A DNA stretch of 64,000 nucleotides from assembly GCA_947258795.1 (NCBI GenBank), contig CAMYJU010000004.1, positions 62,001-126,000 on the forward strand, read 5' to 3'. This DNA comes from an uncultured Gammaproteobacteria bacterium (GTDB lineage Bacteria > Pseudomonadota > Gammaproteobacteria > DRJJ01). Below, one piece after another: positions 39,479 through 48,126 of this stretch. The translations under genes were made by a program, and so were the position numbers. Under the pieces are notes generated by a model. It did no database searches. It was not told where the DNA came from and saw nothing but the letters and a program-made list of their open reading frames with translations. How positions within the stretch are numbered: the stretch's first letter is position 1; each line of letters opens with the position of its first letter.

Positions 39479-39582
39479 GCCCTCCGTTGTATCCCGTCAT
39501 AGACCGTCGGTAGCAGGGATGCTGCCGTCGAGCTTACATGGATGTATTAACAGCGTGTCTATGACGGTATACAGCGGAGGGC
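39479..39582. repeat. 104-bp MITE-like element with 26-bp terminal inverted repeats
   Basis: Arms 39479-39504 and 39557-39582 are inverted copies matching at 24 of 26 positions; both outer ends are GCCCTCCG-type. A smaller hairpin (CGGTAGC ... GCTGCCG) lies in the 52-base centre. No open reading frame and no clear target-site duplication. It sits in the 340-base region 39354-39693 between ggt and soxC, so it may influence either promoter. Confidence 0.7.
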
Positions 39583-39693
39583 GATTACTGTCCTTCGTAC
39601 CATTATTATGACAAGTGCGATACGCATAGACCTTGCCAGCACATTCAGCATGATCCACACTGTCAGTCTGTCTGATACCAAACCGTGATCGAC

Positions 39694-40989
39694 ATGAAAA
39701 AACGCCTGCCATCCACATCCGGGAGCGGTCTCGAAAAACCGCTCAAACCCGACCTGAAAAAACGCCGCCTGTTCCTGCAGTCCGGCCTGGCCGCCGGCGC
39801 CAGCCTGATCGGTGTCAGTACCGAGGCATCCACTGTCCCGGGCAAACTGGTGCCAGGCTGGAGCCGCCATCTGGGTGCCGGTGTGGCCAGTAGCGGGTAC
39901 GGCATACCTTCGCGCTTTGAGGCCGATGTACAGCGCCGGACACTGGACTGGTTGCATGCACGCCGTGAGGCCTCGATCAGCTTTACCCCGTTACAGTCCC
40001 AACAGGGCATTATCACGCCAACCGGCCTGATGTTTGAACGTCACCATGGCGGCATTGCCGACATCGACCCGGAACGCCATTACTTGCTGATCCATGGCCT
40101 GGTCAAGCAGCCACTGAAACTGACCCTGACCGAGCTGATGCGATTTCCATCGGTTAGTCATATTCACTTTCTGGAATGTGCCGCGAATGGTGTCCTGAAT
40201 TACCCCGCCGCCCAATACAACTCACTGCAGTTTACCCATGGCATGCTCAGCTGTTGCGAGTGGACCGGAGTGCCCCTCAGGCTGATCCTGAATGAGGTCG
40301 GGATCCGCAAAAAAGCCAAATGGATACTGGCCGAGGGTGCCGATGCAGCCGCACTGACGCGCAGCATCCCGATCGACAAGGCCCTGGACGATGCGCTGAT
40401 CGTATATGCCCAAAACGGCGAGATGTTACGGCCGGAACAGGGCTACCCGATGCGCCTGTTATTGCCGGGCTGGGAGGGCGTCACTAATATCAAATGGCTG
40501 CGCCGGCTCGAGCTCGGTGACCAGCCGTGGGATACACGCGAGGAGACGGCCACCTATACCGACCTGCTACCGACCGGCAAGGCGCGCCAGTTCACCTTTG
40601 TGATGGAAACCAAGTCCGTGATTACCTCACCCTGCCCGGAAAATCCGCTACCCGGCAAGGGCCGGGTCGCGATCAATGGACTGGCCTGGTCCGGCTATGG
40701 ACGTATCAAACGCGTCGACGTATCTGTGGATGGCGGCAGAAACTGGCAAACGGCCAGGCTGCACGGTCCGGTGCAGAACAAGTCACTTACGCGTTTTTCA
40801 ATGGAGTGGGACTGGAATGGCCAGACAGCCCTGCTGCAAAGCCGTGCCATCGATGAAACCGGCTATGTACAACCGACCCTGTCCGAGCTGCGTAAAATTC
40901 GCGGCAGCCGTTCTTTATACCACAATAACGCGATACAGACCTGGCGTCTGAACAGTAACGGCGAGATTGAAAATGTACAGCTGGCATAG
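39694..40989 (+). CDS. soxC: Sulfite/sulfur dehydrogenase molybdopterin subunit, SoxC-like
   Basis: 431 residues. The Tat-type signal KKRRLFLQSGLAAGA sits near residues 20-35, so the enzyme is folded with its cofactor and exported to the periplasm. The molybdopterin domain of the sulfite-oxidase family carries the Mo-ligating cysteine in LECAANG (C162). The C-terminal dimerisation domain runs from about 305, with GLAWSGYGRIKRVDVSVDGG. SoxC with SoxD oxidises protein-bound sulfane sulfur in the Sox pathway. The ATG at 39694 is preferred to a GTG at 39685. No soxXYZAB is in the window. Confidence 0.9.
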   Translation: MKKRLPSTSGSGLEKPLKPDLKKRRLFLQSGLAAGASLIGVSTEASTVPGKLVPGWSRHLGAGVASSGYGIPSRFEADVQRRTLDWLHARREASISFTPLQSQQGIITPTGLMFERHHGGIADIDPERHYLLIHGLVKQPLKLTLTELMRFPSVSHIHFLECAANGVLNYPAAQYNSLQFTHGMLSCCEWTGVPLRLILNEVGIRKKAKWILAEGADAAALTRSIPIDKALDDALIVYAQNGEMLRPEQGYPMRLLLPGWEGVTNIKWLRRLELGDQPWDTREETATYTDLLPTGKARQFTFVMETKSVITSPCPENPLPGKGRVAINGLAWSGYGRIKRVDVSVDGGRNWQTARLHGPVQNKSLTRFSMEWDWNGQTALLQSRAIDETGYVQPTLSELRKIRGSRSLYHNNAIQTWRLNSNGEIENVQLA

Positions 40990-41581
40990 ACTGGTAATAT
41001 TCATAACCTTTTTCATCTCAGCTGCTCCAGCAATGACAGCTGACCAACGCTATGGCTATGGTACTGTACCGACCGAGATCGAAATCAGGGCCTGGGACAT
41101 CGATGTCCGTGCGGATGGCGCAGGCCTGCCAGATGGCAAAGGTAGCTCGGTACAGGGTGAAGCGCTCTATCTGCAACTATGCTCGGCCTGCCATGGTGAA
41201 TTCGGTGAAGGCATAGGCCGCTTTCCGGCGCTGATCGGTGGTGAAGACAGCCTGGACAAGGAGCGACCGAAAAAGACGGTCGGCAGTTACTGGCCTTACG
41301 CAACAACGCTGTGGGATTACATCAACCGCAGCATGCCGTTCGGCAATGCCCAGTCACTGGAGCCCGACCAGGTCTACGCGATCGTAGCCTATATCCTGAA
41401 CATGAACGATCTAATCAGTGCCGATACCGTGCTGGACAGGAAAAGCCTGCCTGCAATCAGGATGCCGAACCGTGACGGTTTCCTATCGCCCGACCCGCGA
41501 CCGGATGTTCATAGCAAGGCCTGCATGAAAAATTGCCGGGACAATATCGAGATTACCAGCCATACTCGCAATAAGCCCTGA
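40973..41581 (+). CDS. soxD: SoxD-like c-type cytochrome
   Basis: 202 residues. A signal peptide (1-23) is followed by a region typical of SoxD (GTVPTEIEIRAWDIDVRADG) and a class I cytochrome c domain with one CSACH haem motif near residue 70; the likely distal ligand is the Met in NRSMPFGNA. Only one CxxCH is present, whereas the Paracoccus SoxD has two haems. It accepts electrons from SoxC. The ATG lies inside the 3' end of soxC (17-base overlap), so expression is coupled. The tail holds a CMKNC pair of unknown use. Confidence 0.88.
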   Translation: MYSWHRLVIFITFFISAAPAMTADQRYGYGTVPTEIEIRAWDIDVRADGAGLPDGKGSSVQGEALYLQLCSACHGEFGEGIGRFPALIGGEDSLDKERPKKTVGSYWPYATTLWDYINRSMPFGNAQSLEPDQVYAIVAYILNMNDLISADTVLDRKSLPAIRMPNRDGFLSPDPRPDVHSKACMKNCRDNIEITSHTRNKP

Positions 41582-41617
41582 TTGACCTGTCTGAGGAAAC
41601 ATAACAGAACCCCCACA

Positions 41618-41929
41618 ATGAAGTCTTGCCGCCTACAACAAACAGCACTGTTATGCCTGACGCTGCTACTCATGCACAGCATCGGCCACGCCGACACCCA
41701 GACCACCCTGGACGCAGTCGATGAAGTGATGTTTGAATTTGAAAAGGTCGGACCCGAATTTGTCAGCTACATTGTGGTTTCGGAAGGCCATGTCAGCCTG
41801 ACCGTGGATGAATCCGTTCCGGATGATATCTACGTCGAACTGATCCAGAGTCTGCGTGCGCATAAAGATATCCGCAGTGTACTGGCCGGACGTGACGATA
41901 TCTGTGGTGGTACCTATATAGTCAGATAA
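41618..41929 (+). CDS. Small exported protein downstream of soxCD
   Basis: 103 residues, not recognised. A signal peptide (1-25, ending in GHA) precedes a mature part of about 78 residues with the pattern VMFEFEKVGPEFVSYIVVSEG and a final CGGTYIV. No cofactor motif is seen. The ATG at 41618 gives a proper signal peptide; a TTG frame start at 41582 does not. It lies 36 bases after soxD and is probably in the same operon, which would place it in the periplasm with SoxCD. Confidence 0.6.
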   Translation: MKSCRLQQTALLCLTLLLMHSIGHADTQTTLDAVDEVMFEFEKVGPEFVSYIVVSEGHVSLTVDESVPDDIYVELIQSLRAHKDIRSVLAGRDDICGGTYIVR

Positions 41930-41940
41930 TCAGGCGTCTG

Positions 41941-42602
41941 TTACTTCACCTGTATCGAAAACCAGGTACCGTTCTCGCCACCCTTGACGTACCCGGGCGT
42001 ATCCAGATCATCGTTTATGACCAGATCAAAGCTGTCGACATGACTGACCGGTATCCATGGCGTACAGATATAAATCGACACCGGATTTTGCGCCATCGGC
42101 TGTTCGATCAACTCCAGTGGCCAGGCGCCCATGCCGATACCGCTGTTGAAAAACTCGTCATTTTTCCGAAACCCGATCACTGGACGTGCATCACGGGTAT
42201 GGCGCACCACCACCCGCGCCTCGAGCTTCGCAAAACGCGCCCAGGACGGGATCAGGAAACGGGATTTCTGATGTGACTCACTGCGATCCAGCACAATGTC
42301 ATGCAGATTATCACTGTCATATTCCTCGACATCGAACACCAGCGGCACATTGCCATCCATTTCTGCTCGAGAACTGTATACCAGCGCTCCCCGGTGTCGG
42401 CTTCGGCAAAACCAACGAGCAAGCCAGGACATATAAATACCTCAGTATTCTTGTAAGTTGTCGTACTACCAGTAGTCGCACCGGGAAGGGATATAAAGGC
42501 ATCTCCGCAATATGCCACGTATATCACCCTGTCATGCGATAACGCACCGGGAGTAGTGATATTAATATCACTGTGACCGTGTAGATTCTGTGGAATATTC
42601 AC
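41941..42602 (-). pseudogene. Unknown gene split by a frameshift
   Basis: One frame opens at GTG 42602 behind GTAGGAGTGG and reads MNIPQNLHGHSDINI... to VGFAEADTGERW. The second frame continues with SSRAEMDGNVPLVFDVEEYDSD and ends at 41941 in GTWFSIQVK. The change falls near 42360-42385. Neither half alone looks complete: the first frame becomes Cys/Met/Trp-rich nonsense and the second has an unlikely basic start. A one-base indel would rejoin about 220 residues. No family is recognised; the second half is beta-rich. Sequencing error is possible. Confidence 0.6.
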
Positions 42603-42656
42603 ATTTTCCCCACTCCTACGGAGTCAGGGCATCCAGGCGCCTTGGGCGAGCATAAG

Positions 42657-42767
42657 TGCAATGCACTCTGTTTATTGCACCCTACAAATCTATTGTCATT
42701 CCGGAAAGTGCGCAGCACTTGTCCGGAATCCATTGCTTCTGGATTCCCGCCTGCGCGGGAATGACGG
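42657..42767 (+). repeat. Structured three-hairpin repeat, copy A
   Basis: Three successive inverted repeats: GTGCAAT ... ATTGCAC (42657-42680), ATTCCGGA ... TCCGGAAT with an inner AGTGC/GCACT (42698-42729), and ATTCCCGCCTGCGCGGGAAT (42743-42762) followed by GACG. The same order occurs at 60771-60879, with base changes in the arms that keep pairing. The third hairpin fits the 20-bp ATTCCC-N8-GGGAAT pattern known as dRS3 in Neisseria. It fills the gap between the frameshifted gene and the DUF389 gene. Confidence 0.8.
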
Positions 42768-42835
42768 GGTTAAGCGGCTATTTGGTACCGGGTACCCACT
42801 ACCTGTCTTCACCAGGGACAGCTAGTCTATATTTC

Positions 42836-43837
42836 CTAGGCAATACGATGACGCAGGTAAATCGCGCCGATCAGGATCGTTAAACTCAGTATCCAGATAC
42901 TGATGTACAGCAGCATCGACTGTTTGGCCTTGCGCTGCTCTAACCAGGTCCTTGGGCGTACGCCATAAAACAGCAAGGTCAGCTTCGCGGCCAGGTTCAC
43001 ACAGACGATATTGACTGCCAGCAGCAGGGTCGCGCCCAGTGCCTTGTCCATTTCGCCGGCGCCGAGCAACAAGCCTATCGTCGCCATCGGCGGCAACAGG
43101 GCCACCGCGACCATTACTCCGACCAGCACCGATGACAGCCCGGTGGTCAGCGACATGACTGCGGCCGTACCGGATGCCAGCGCCAGCGCGACACCATCCA
43201 GTCCGACATCAGTACGGGACAACACTTCCTGGCTGAGTACCGAGCCAGGCCAGAACTGACCAATCAGCAGGGACAGCAGCAGGGACAGGCCCATCCCCGA
43301 TAACAGGGCCTTGAACGACTGCCACATCAGTTCGCGGTCACCCAGCGCCGCGCCCAGGGCCAACGCCATATTCGGTCCCAGTAATGGCGCAATCACCATC
43401 GCTCCGATAATCACCGCGGCACTGTTCTGCAACAGACCGATAGCCGCAACCACCGTGGACAACACCACAAGTATATAAAAGGTGTAATCAGGTCGGGCGC
43501 CCCGTTCTATCTGGCTATACAGTTCTTCACGGGTGACCGCCGACTTGCTCGGCGCGGCTTTACCGGTCGACTCGGCCGGCTCTTCAGCCGGTTCGGGTAC
43601 CGGCCAGATCGCCTCGATCGGCTGGATTACCACCCTTGAACCCTCATGTGTACCGAGCGCCAGCTGCAGTGCATCCATCACAGCCTGGCTTTTATTAGGC
43701 GGGACCAGCATGCGCACACTGACCCGTTCGGACTCACTGGCCGGCAATTGCCAGAAGTCGGCGATGGCCTGTTGCTCGGCTATTCCAAGCACCGTGTCCA
43801 AATGCCCCTGATCCGTAATAACTTCAATGATTTTCAT
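42836..43837 (-). CDS. DUF389 (TIGR00341) membrane protein
   Basis: 333 residues. A soluble N-terminal domain (1-85) and a Pro/Glu-rich linker (80-105) are followed by six or so hydrophobic segments, with AVIIGAMVIAPLLGPNMALALGA and VGVMVAVALLPPMATIGLL as the conserved DUF389 core. Function unknown in the family; it is found widely in bacteria and archaea. It is divergent from ompW, and the shared upstream region carries an FNR box about 92 bases before this start. Confidence 0.88.
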   Translation of the reverse strand: MKIIEVITDQGHLDTVLGIAEQQAIADFWQLPASESERVSVRMLVPPNKSQAVMDALQLALGTHEGSRVVIQPIEAIWPVPEPAEEPAESTGKAAPSKSAVTREELYSQIERGARPDYTFYILVVLSTVVAAIGLLQNSAAVIIGAMVIAPLLGPNMALALGAALGDRELMWQSFKALLSGMGLSLLLSLLIGQFWPGSVLSQEVLSRTDVGLDGVALALASGTAAVMSLTTGLSSVLVGVMVAVALLPPMATIGLLLGAGEMDKALGATLLLAVNIVCVNLAAKLTLLFYGVRPRTWLEQRKAKQSMLLYISIWILSLTILIGAIYLRHRIA

Positions 43838-43902
43838 TGCTTATATTACCCTGATGGCATCCTGGGAATGTTGGTCCAGACGTCATGTGTGACAAATTTT
43901 TG

Positions 43903-43964
43903 ATCAAGACCGCCCCCGGTCTTGATCTGGATCAATGTTGTCATTAACAAGTACCTATATTATC
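43903..43964 (+). promoter_or_regulatory. FNR/Anr-type operator and promoter for ompW
   Basis: TTGATCTGGATCAA (43923-43936) is a perfect FNR half-site pair with four-base spacer. A -10-like TATTAT at 43959-43964 would place transcription start near 43971, so the box would be centred at about -41.5, as in class II FNR activation. The left half-site also belongs to a perfect 11-bp inverted repeat (GATCAAGACCG, 43903-43913, with CGGTCTTGATC, 43918-43928), which could form a second overlapping operator. Confidence 0.78.
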
Positions 43965-44089
43965 AAACCCTGATTAAGCACGCTTTCGAGGGTGCCTGTA
44001 TGTTTGTACGATTTTTTTATGGCCTGCAACAGTGACTGCATATTGTACGCATTTAGCTGTCAGGCTCTTTTTCAGTTTGGGAGTATCAC

Positions 44090-44752
44090 ATGTCTGTAAA
44101 ACGAAATAAAACCATGATAACAGCCGCCTGCCTGGCCGCCACCTTAACCGCCTCCACTACCGCACTGGCACTGGATCAGGGTGACTGGATTGGCCGTATC
44201 GGCATCAGCCATATCTCACCGGGTGATAAAAGTGATGAGGTACCTGGTCTTGGTCCACTCACTCCCGGCAGTGGTGTCGAGGCCGATAGCGCTACCGGCC
44301 TGTCATTTAATATCGGATACATGTTGACAGACAACCTGGCCATCGACGTGCTGGCTTCGCTGCCATTCAAGCATGATATCAAGGCTACCGGCAGTATTGC
44401 CGGACTAGGCACCATCGGTGAGACCAAACAACTGCCACCGACCATCTCGCTGCAGTACCACTTCAGTCCGAAAGCCAGTGTCCGTCCTTACATTGGTGCC
44501 GGCCTCAACTATACCATTTTCTTCGATACTGACACCAAAGGCGCCCTGGCAGCTAGCAGTCTTGATCTGGACAACTCTTTCGGTCTCGCTGCGCAGGCCG
44601 GCGTCGATGTCGACCTGAACAATGGCTGGTTTGTATATGGTGATGTCCGCTACATCGATATCAACACCGATGCCAGTCTTGATGGTGGCCAGGATTTCGA
44701 GGTTGAGATCGACCCATGGGTGTTTGCGGTCGGCGTAGGAACCACGTTTTAG
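44090..44752 (+). CDS. ompW: OmpW-family outer membrane protein
   Basis: 220 residues. A signal peptide (1-27, ending TALAL) precedes an eight-stranded barrel with the family phrases GLSFNIGYMLTDNLAIDVLASLP, LPPTISLQYHF and RPYIGAGLNYT. The protein ends in a C-terminal Phe (GVGTTF), needed for BAM insertion. OmpW forms a narrow hydrophobic channel in the outer membrane. In E. coli it is controlled by FNR, and an FNR box lies upstream here too, so regulation by oxygen is likely. Confidence 0.92.
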   Translation: MSVKRNKTMITAACLAATLTASTTALALDQGDWIGRIGISHISPGDKSDEVPGLGPLTPGSGVEADSATGLSFNIGYMLTDNLAIDVLASLPFKHDIKATGSIAGLGTIGETKQLPPTISLQYHFSPKASVRPYIGAGLNYTIFFDTDTKGALAASSLDLDNSFGLAAQAGVDVDLNNGWFVYGDVRYIDINTDASLDGGQDFEVEIDPWVFAVGVGTTF

Positions 44753-44790
44753 CTGTAATTAACATTTATTATCCCTATACTTGAATGTGA

Positions 44791-44812
44791 TGCGGGGCCG
44801 CCATACCCCGCA
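44791..44812 (+). terminator. Hairpin after ompW
   Basis: TGCGGGG (44791-44797) pairs with CCCCGCA (44806-44812) over an 8-base loop, between ompW and ccoN. No T-run follows, so termination may be incomplete. Confidence 0.4.
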
Positions 44813-44885
44813 CACGTTCAGGGCCACCTGACTGCGGTGGCCGGGTAACAAGAATACTAACCCACCTTACTATTGGAGGATCCAG

Positions 44886-46301
44886 ATGGATACCCAGACC
44901 ACCTACAACTATACGGTTGTACGGCAGTTTGCCGTGATGACGGTCATCTGGGGCATCGTCGGAATGCTGGTTGGCGTAATTATCGCCGCACAGATGGTAT
45001 GGCCAGCACTGAATTTTGACTTGTCCTTTTTAACCTTTAGCCGCCTGCGTCCATTGCATACCAATGCGGTAATATTCGCATTTGGTGGCTCGGCATTGTT
45101 CGCAACGTCTTATTATGTTGTACAACGCACCTGTCAGACGCGCCTGATTTCAGACAAGTTGGCCGCGTTTACGTTCTGGGGCTGGACACTGGTCATCCTG
45201 TTGGCCGCGATCACCTTGCCGCTCGGGATTACCAGCAGCAAGGAATATGCCGAGCTGGAATGGCCGATCGATATCCTGATTGCCGTGGTCTGGGTTGTGT
45301 ATGCGATCGTGTTCTTCGGCACAATCATGAAACGCCGTACACCACACATTTACGTGGCCAACTGGTTTTTCGGTGCATTTATCCTGACCGTTGCGGTACT
45401 GCATATCGTTAACAGCCTGGCGCTGCCGGTATCGTTGACCAAATCCTACTCACTGTATCCGGGCGCGATCGATGCGATGGTGCAATGGTGGTATGCACAT
45501 AACGCGGTCGGCTTTTTCCTGACCGCCGGCTTCCTCGGCATCATGTACTATTTCATACCGATACAGGCGAACCGGCCGGTTTACTCTTATCGCTTGTCTG
45601 TGGTTCATTTCTGGGCACTGATATCTATCTATATGTGGGCCGGACCACATCACCTGCACTACACCGCGCTGCCTGACTGGGCACAGTCCTTGGGTATGGC
45701 ATTCTCGTTGCTGCTGCTGGCGCCATCATGGGGTGGCATGATCAACGGCATGATGACCCTGTCGGGAGCCTGGCATCTGTTGCGTGATGATCCAATCCTG
45801 AAATTCATGATCGTGTCGCTGTCGTTCTACGGCATGTCCACCTTCGAAGGACCGATGATGTCCATCAAGACGGTTAATGCGCTGTCTCATTACACCGACT
45901 GGACCATTGGCCACGTACATTCCGGCGCACTGGGCTGGGTCGCCATGGTATCCATCGGTGCGATCTATGCGTTACTGCCCAGGCTGTTCGGCCGCGAACA
46001 GATGTACAGTATAAAACTGATCAACCTCCATTTCTGGGTCTCGACCATCGGTGTACTGCTGTACATCGCCTCGATGTGGATAGCTGGTGTCATGCAGGGG
46101 CTGATGTGGCGCGCGGTCAATGACGACGGCACGCTGACCTACAGCTTCGTCGAAAGCCTGGAACGCATGTACCCGTATTACACGGTACGCTTGATCGGCG
46201 GCCTGCTGTTCTTCCTTGGCATGCTGGTGATGCTCTATAACATGCTGAAGACCATCTCGGGGGCCAAAGCCGCCAATGACGCCATACCACAAACAGCCTG
46301 A
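44886..46301 (+). CDS. ccoN: Cytochrome cbb3 oxidase subunit I
   Basis: 471 residues, about 12 membrane helices. Catalytic subunit that reduces O2 at a haem b3-CuB site with high oxygen affinity. Ligand motifs are visible: [12 protein letters not shown] (haem b His near 60), [11 protein letters not shown] (CuB His near 200), [14 protein letters not shown] (CuB His pair near 250) and [12 protein letters not shown] (haem His near 340). GGAGG precedes the ATG. First gene of ccoNOQP. No FNR box was found immediately upstream. Confidence 0.97.
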   Translation: MDTQTTYNYTVVRQFAVMTVIWGIVGMLVGVIIAAQMVWPALNFDLSFLTFSRLRPLHTNAVIFAFGGSALFATSYYVVQRTCQTRLISDKLAAFTFWGWTLVILLAAITLPLGITSSKEYAELEWPIDILIAVVWVVYAIVFFGTIMKRRTPHIYVANWFFGAFILTVAVLHIVNSLALPVSLTKSYSLYPGAIDAMVQWWYAHNAVGFFLTAGFLGIMYYFIPIQANRPVYSYRLSVVHFWALISIYMWAGPHHLHYTALPDWAQSLGMAFSLLLLAPSWGGMINGMMTLSGAWHLLRDDPILKFMIVSLSFYGMSTFEGPMMSIKTVNALSHYTDWTIGHVHSGALGWVAMVSIGAIYALLPRLFGREQMYSIKLINLHFWVSTIGVLLYIASMWIAGVMQGLMWRAVNDDGTLTYSFVESLERMYPYYTVRLIGGLLFFLGMLVMLYNMLKTISGAKAANDAIPQTA

Positions 46302-46315
46302 CGGAGAATCATGAC

Positions 46316-46945
46316 ATGAGCCATGAAAAAGTAGAAAAGAACATCGGGCTGATGATGGTACTGATAATCATCGTGATCAGCTTCGGTGGACTGGTTGAAA
46401 TTGTGCCCCTGTTCTATATCAAGGACACCACTGAACCGGTCGAGGGACTAAAGCCCTACACCGCCCTGCAACTGGAAGGCCGTGACGTCTATGTACGCGA
46501 GGGCTGTTATGTCTGTCACTCGCAGATGATCCGGCCGTTCCGTGCCGAAACGGAACGTTATGGCCACTACTCGGTAGCCGGTGAGTTTGTATACGATCAT
46601 CCTTTCCAGTGGGGCTCCAAGCGTACCGGACCGGACCTGGCACGCGTAGGCGGCCGATACAGCGATGAATGGCATCGCGTACACATGATCAACCCGCGTG
46701 ACGTGGTACCGGAGTCTAACATGCCCGGTTTTCCGTGGCTGGATGAAACGAAGCTGGACGGAGAGCTGACCGGCAAGAAAATGGAAGTCATGAACACGCT
46801 GGTCAGTGCCACCTGTAACGGCTGCACCACCTACAGCGATGCGGAAATCGCCGCAGCAGGTGATGCGGTACGCGGCAAAACCGAACTGGACGCACTGGTC
46901 GCCTATCTGCAGGCGCTGGGCACCAGCATCAAGACCCGGAGGTGA
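46316..46945 (+). CDS. ccoO: Cytochrome cbb3 oxidase subunit II
   Basis: 209 residues. One membrane anchor (about 10-32) and a periplasmic mono-haem cytochrome c domain with [11 protein letters not shown] near residue 65. It passes electrons from CcoP to the CcoN haem. The NMPGFPWL segment carries the likely axial Met. It lies 14 bases after ccoN. Confidence 0.97.
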   Translation: MSHEKVEKNIGLMMVLIIIVISFGGLVEIVPLFYIKDTTEPVEGLKPYTALQLEGRDVYVREGCYVCHSQMIRPFRAETERYGHYSVAGEFVYDHPFQWGSKRTGPDLARVGGRYSDEWHRVHMINPRDVVPESNMPGFPWLDETKLDGELTGKKMEVMNTLVSATCNGCTTYSDAEIAAAGDAVRGKTELDALVAYLQALGTSIKTRR

Positions 46946-46951
46946 ACTGTT

Positions 46952-47149
46952 ATGAATGCATCTGACTTACATGCCTACTGGACCATTGCGATGCTGATCC
47001 TGTTCGTCGGCATCTGGATCTGGGCCTGGGGCAGCAAACGTAAAAAAGACTTTAACGAAGCATCACAGTTACCTTTTGCGGATAATCAAATCGCGCATCG
47101 TTCCGGTGAACCTGCTGAAGCATCTCACACAGAAGGAGACCGTAAATGA
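46952..47149 (+). CDS. ccoQ: Cbb3 oxidase small subunit
   Basis: 65 residues with a single membrane helix (about 8-27, WTIAMLILFVGIWIWAW), then a charged cytoplasmic tail. In the family it stabilises the CcoNOP complex. The stop overlaps the ccoP start by four bases (ATGA). Confidence 0.9.
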   Translation: MNASDLHAYWTIAMLILFVGIWIWAWGSKRKKDFNEASQLPFADNQIAHRSGEPAEASHTEGDRK

Positions 47150-48036
47150 ACAGTTTTTTACACTGGTTTGTGATTATCATCAGTGTCGGTAGCTTCCTCG
47201 GCTGCGTCTGGCTAATCTGGTGGACCAGCAAGAAACAACCGGGCGAAAGTGCCGAAGGTGAGACCACTGGACACACCTGGGATGGCGGTGATCTGGCAGA
47301 ACTCAACAACCCTATGCCACGCTGGTGGCTGTACCTGTTTTACATCACAATCGTATTCGGCCTGGTTTACATGGTGCTATACCCGGCACTGGGCAACTAC
47401 AAGGGTTTACTGGGCTGGACCTCGGCCGGCAAGTATGAAGCGGAAATCAAGGCCGCCGATGCGAATTACGGGCCGTTGTATGCCAAGTATGCACAGTTGC
47501 CCGTCGAAAAACTGGCCACCAACAGTAATGCCGTAGCGACCGGCCGCAGGTTGTTCCTGAACTATTGTTCTACCTGTCATGGTTCAGACGCCGGCGGTGC
47601 GCCGGGCTTTCCAAGCCTGAAAGACAGCAGCTGGTTGTACGGTGGCAGCCCTGAAGCGATCAAGACCAGCATACTGGATGGCCGCCAGGGCACCATGCCA
47701 CCGATGGGCGCCGCACTGGGCAGTGACGCCGATGTCGACAATGTTGCCAACTATGTCCTCAGCCTGAGCGGTGCTCCTCACGATGCCGATAAGGCCAGTC
47801 AGGGACAGGTCAAGTTTGCGGCATGCGGCGCCTGTCACGGCATGGACGGCAGCGGCAACCAGGCCATCGGTGCACCCGATCTGACTGACCAGAACTGGAT
47901 GTACAGCGGCTCGGTCGGTGCAATCAAAAAGGCCATCAACAACGGACGTAGTGGCAAGATGCCGGCACATCGTGACTTTCTCGGTGAAGACAAGGCGCAC
48001 CTGCTGGCCGCCTATGTCTACAGCCTGTCAAAATAA
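47146..48036 (+). CDS. ccoP: Cytochrome cbb3 oxidase subunit III, dihaem
   Basis: 296 residues. Two membrane helices in the N-terminal part (about 5-25 and 58-80) with the N-terminal CcoP motif (DGGDLAELNNPMPRWW) between them. Two cytochrome c domains follow, with CSTCHG near residue 143 and CGACHG near 227. It takes electrons from soluble cytochromes and hands them to CcoO. The second helix makes this the long-form type found in many Gammaproteobacteria. Confidence 0.97.
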   Translation: MNSFLHWFVIIISVGSFLGCVWLIWWTSKKQPGESAEGETTGHTWDGGDLAELNNPMPRWWLYLFYITIVFGLVYMVLYPALGNYKGLLGWTSAGKYEAEIKAADANYGPLYAKYAQLPVEKLATNSNAVATGRRLFLNYCSTCHGSDAGGAPGFPSLKDSSWLYGGSPEAIKTSILDGRQGTMPPMGAALGSDADVDNVANYVLSLSGAPHDADKASQGQVKFAACGACHGMDGSGNQAIGAPDLTDQNWMYSGSVGAIKKAINNGRSGKMPAHRDFLGEDKAHLLAAYVYSLSK

Positions 48037-48076
48037 CAGCCTGTCTAAAGACTGTTACTTACCCGGTATCAAGCTA

Positions 48077-48108
48077 ACCCTCACCCTGTAATCGTACAGG
48101 GTGAGGGT
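48077..48108. repeat. Perfect 14-bp hairpin after ccoP
   Basis: ACCCTCACCCTGTA (48077-48090) and TACAGGGTGAGGGT (48095-48108) pair perfectly around ATCG. There is no T-run. It could protect the 3' end of ccoNOQP mRNA or set the relative level of downstream cco genes. It shares the CCCTCACCC word with the repeat at 49865. Confidence 0.65.
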
Positions 48109-48126
48109 CAAACTGAGGGCTCATAT

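Noticed and set aside
39479-39582. Complete insertion sequence
   Set aside because: The interior is only 52 bases and encodes nothing, so at most a MITE-like derivative.
42657-42767. CRISPR repeat or integron attC site
   Set aside because: Only dispersed palindromes are present, with no regular spacers and no attC core sites or integrase.
44753-44885. FNR box upstream of ccoN
   Set aside because: I searched for TTGAT-N4-ATCAA; the closest word is TTGAATGTGATG, which lacks the right half-site.
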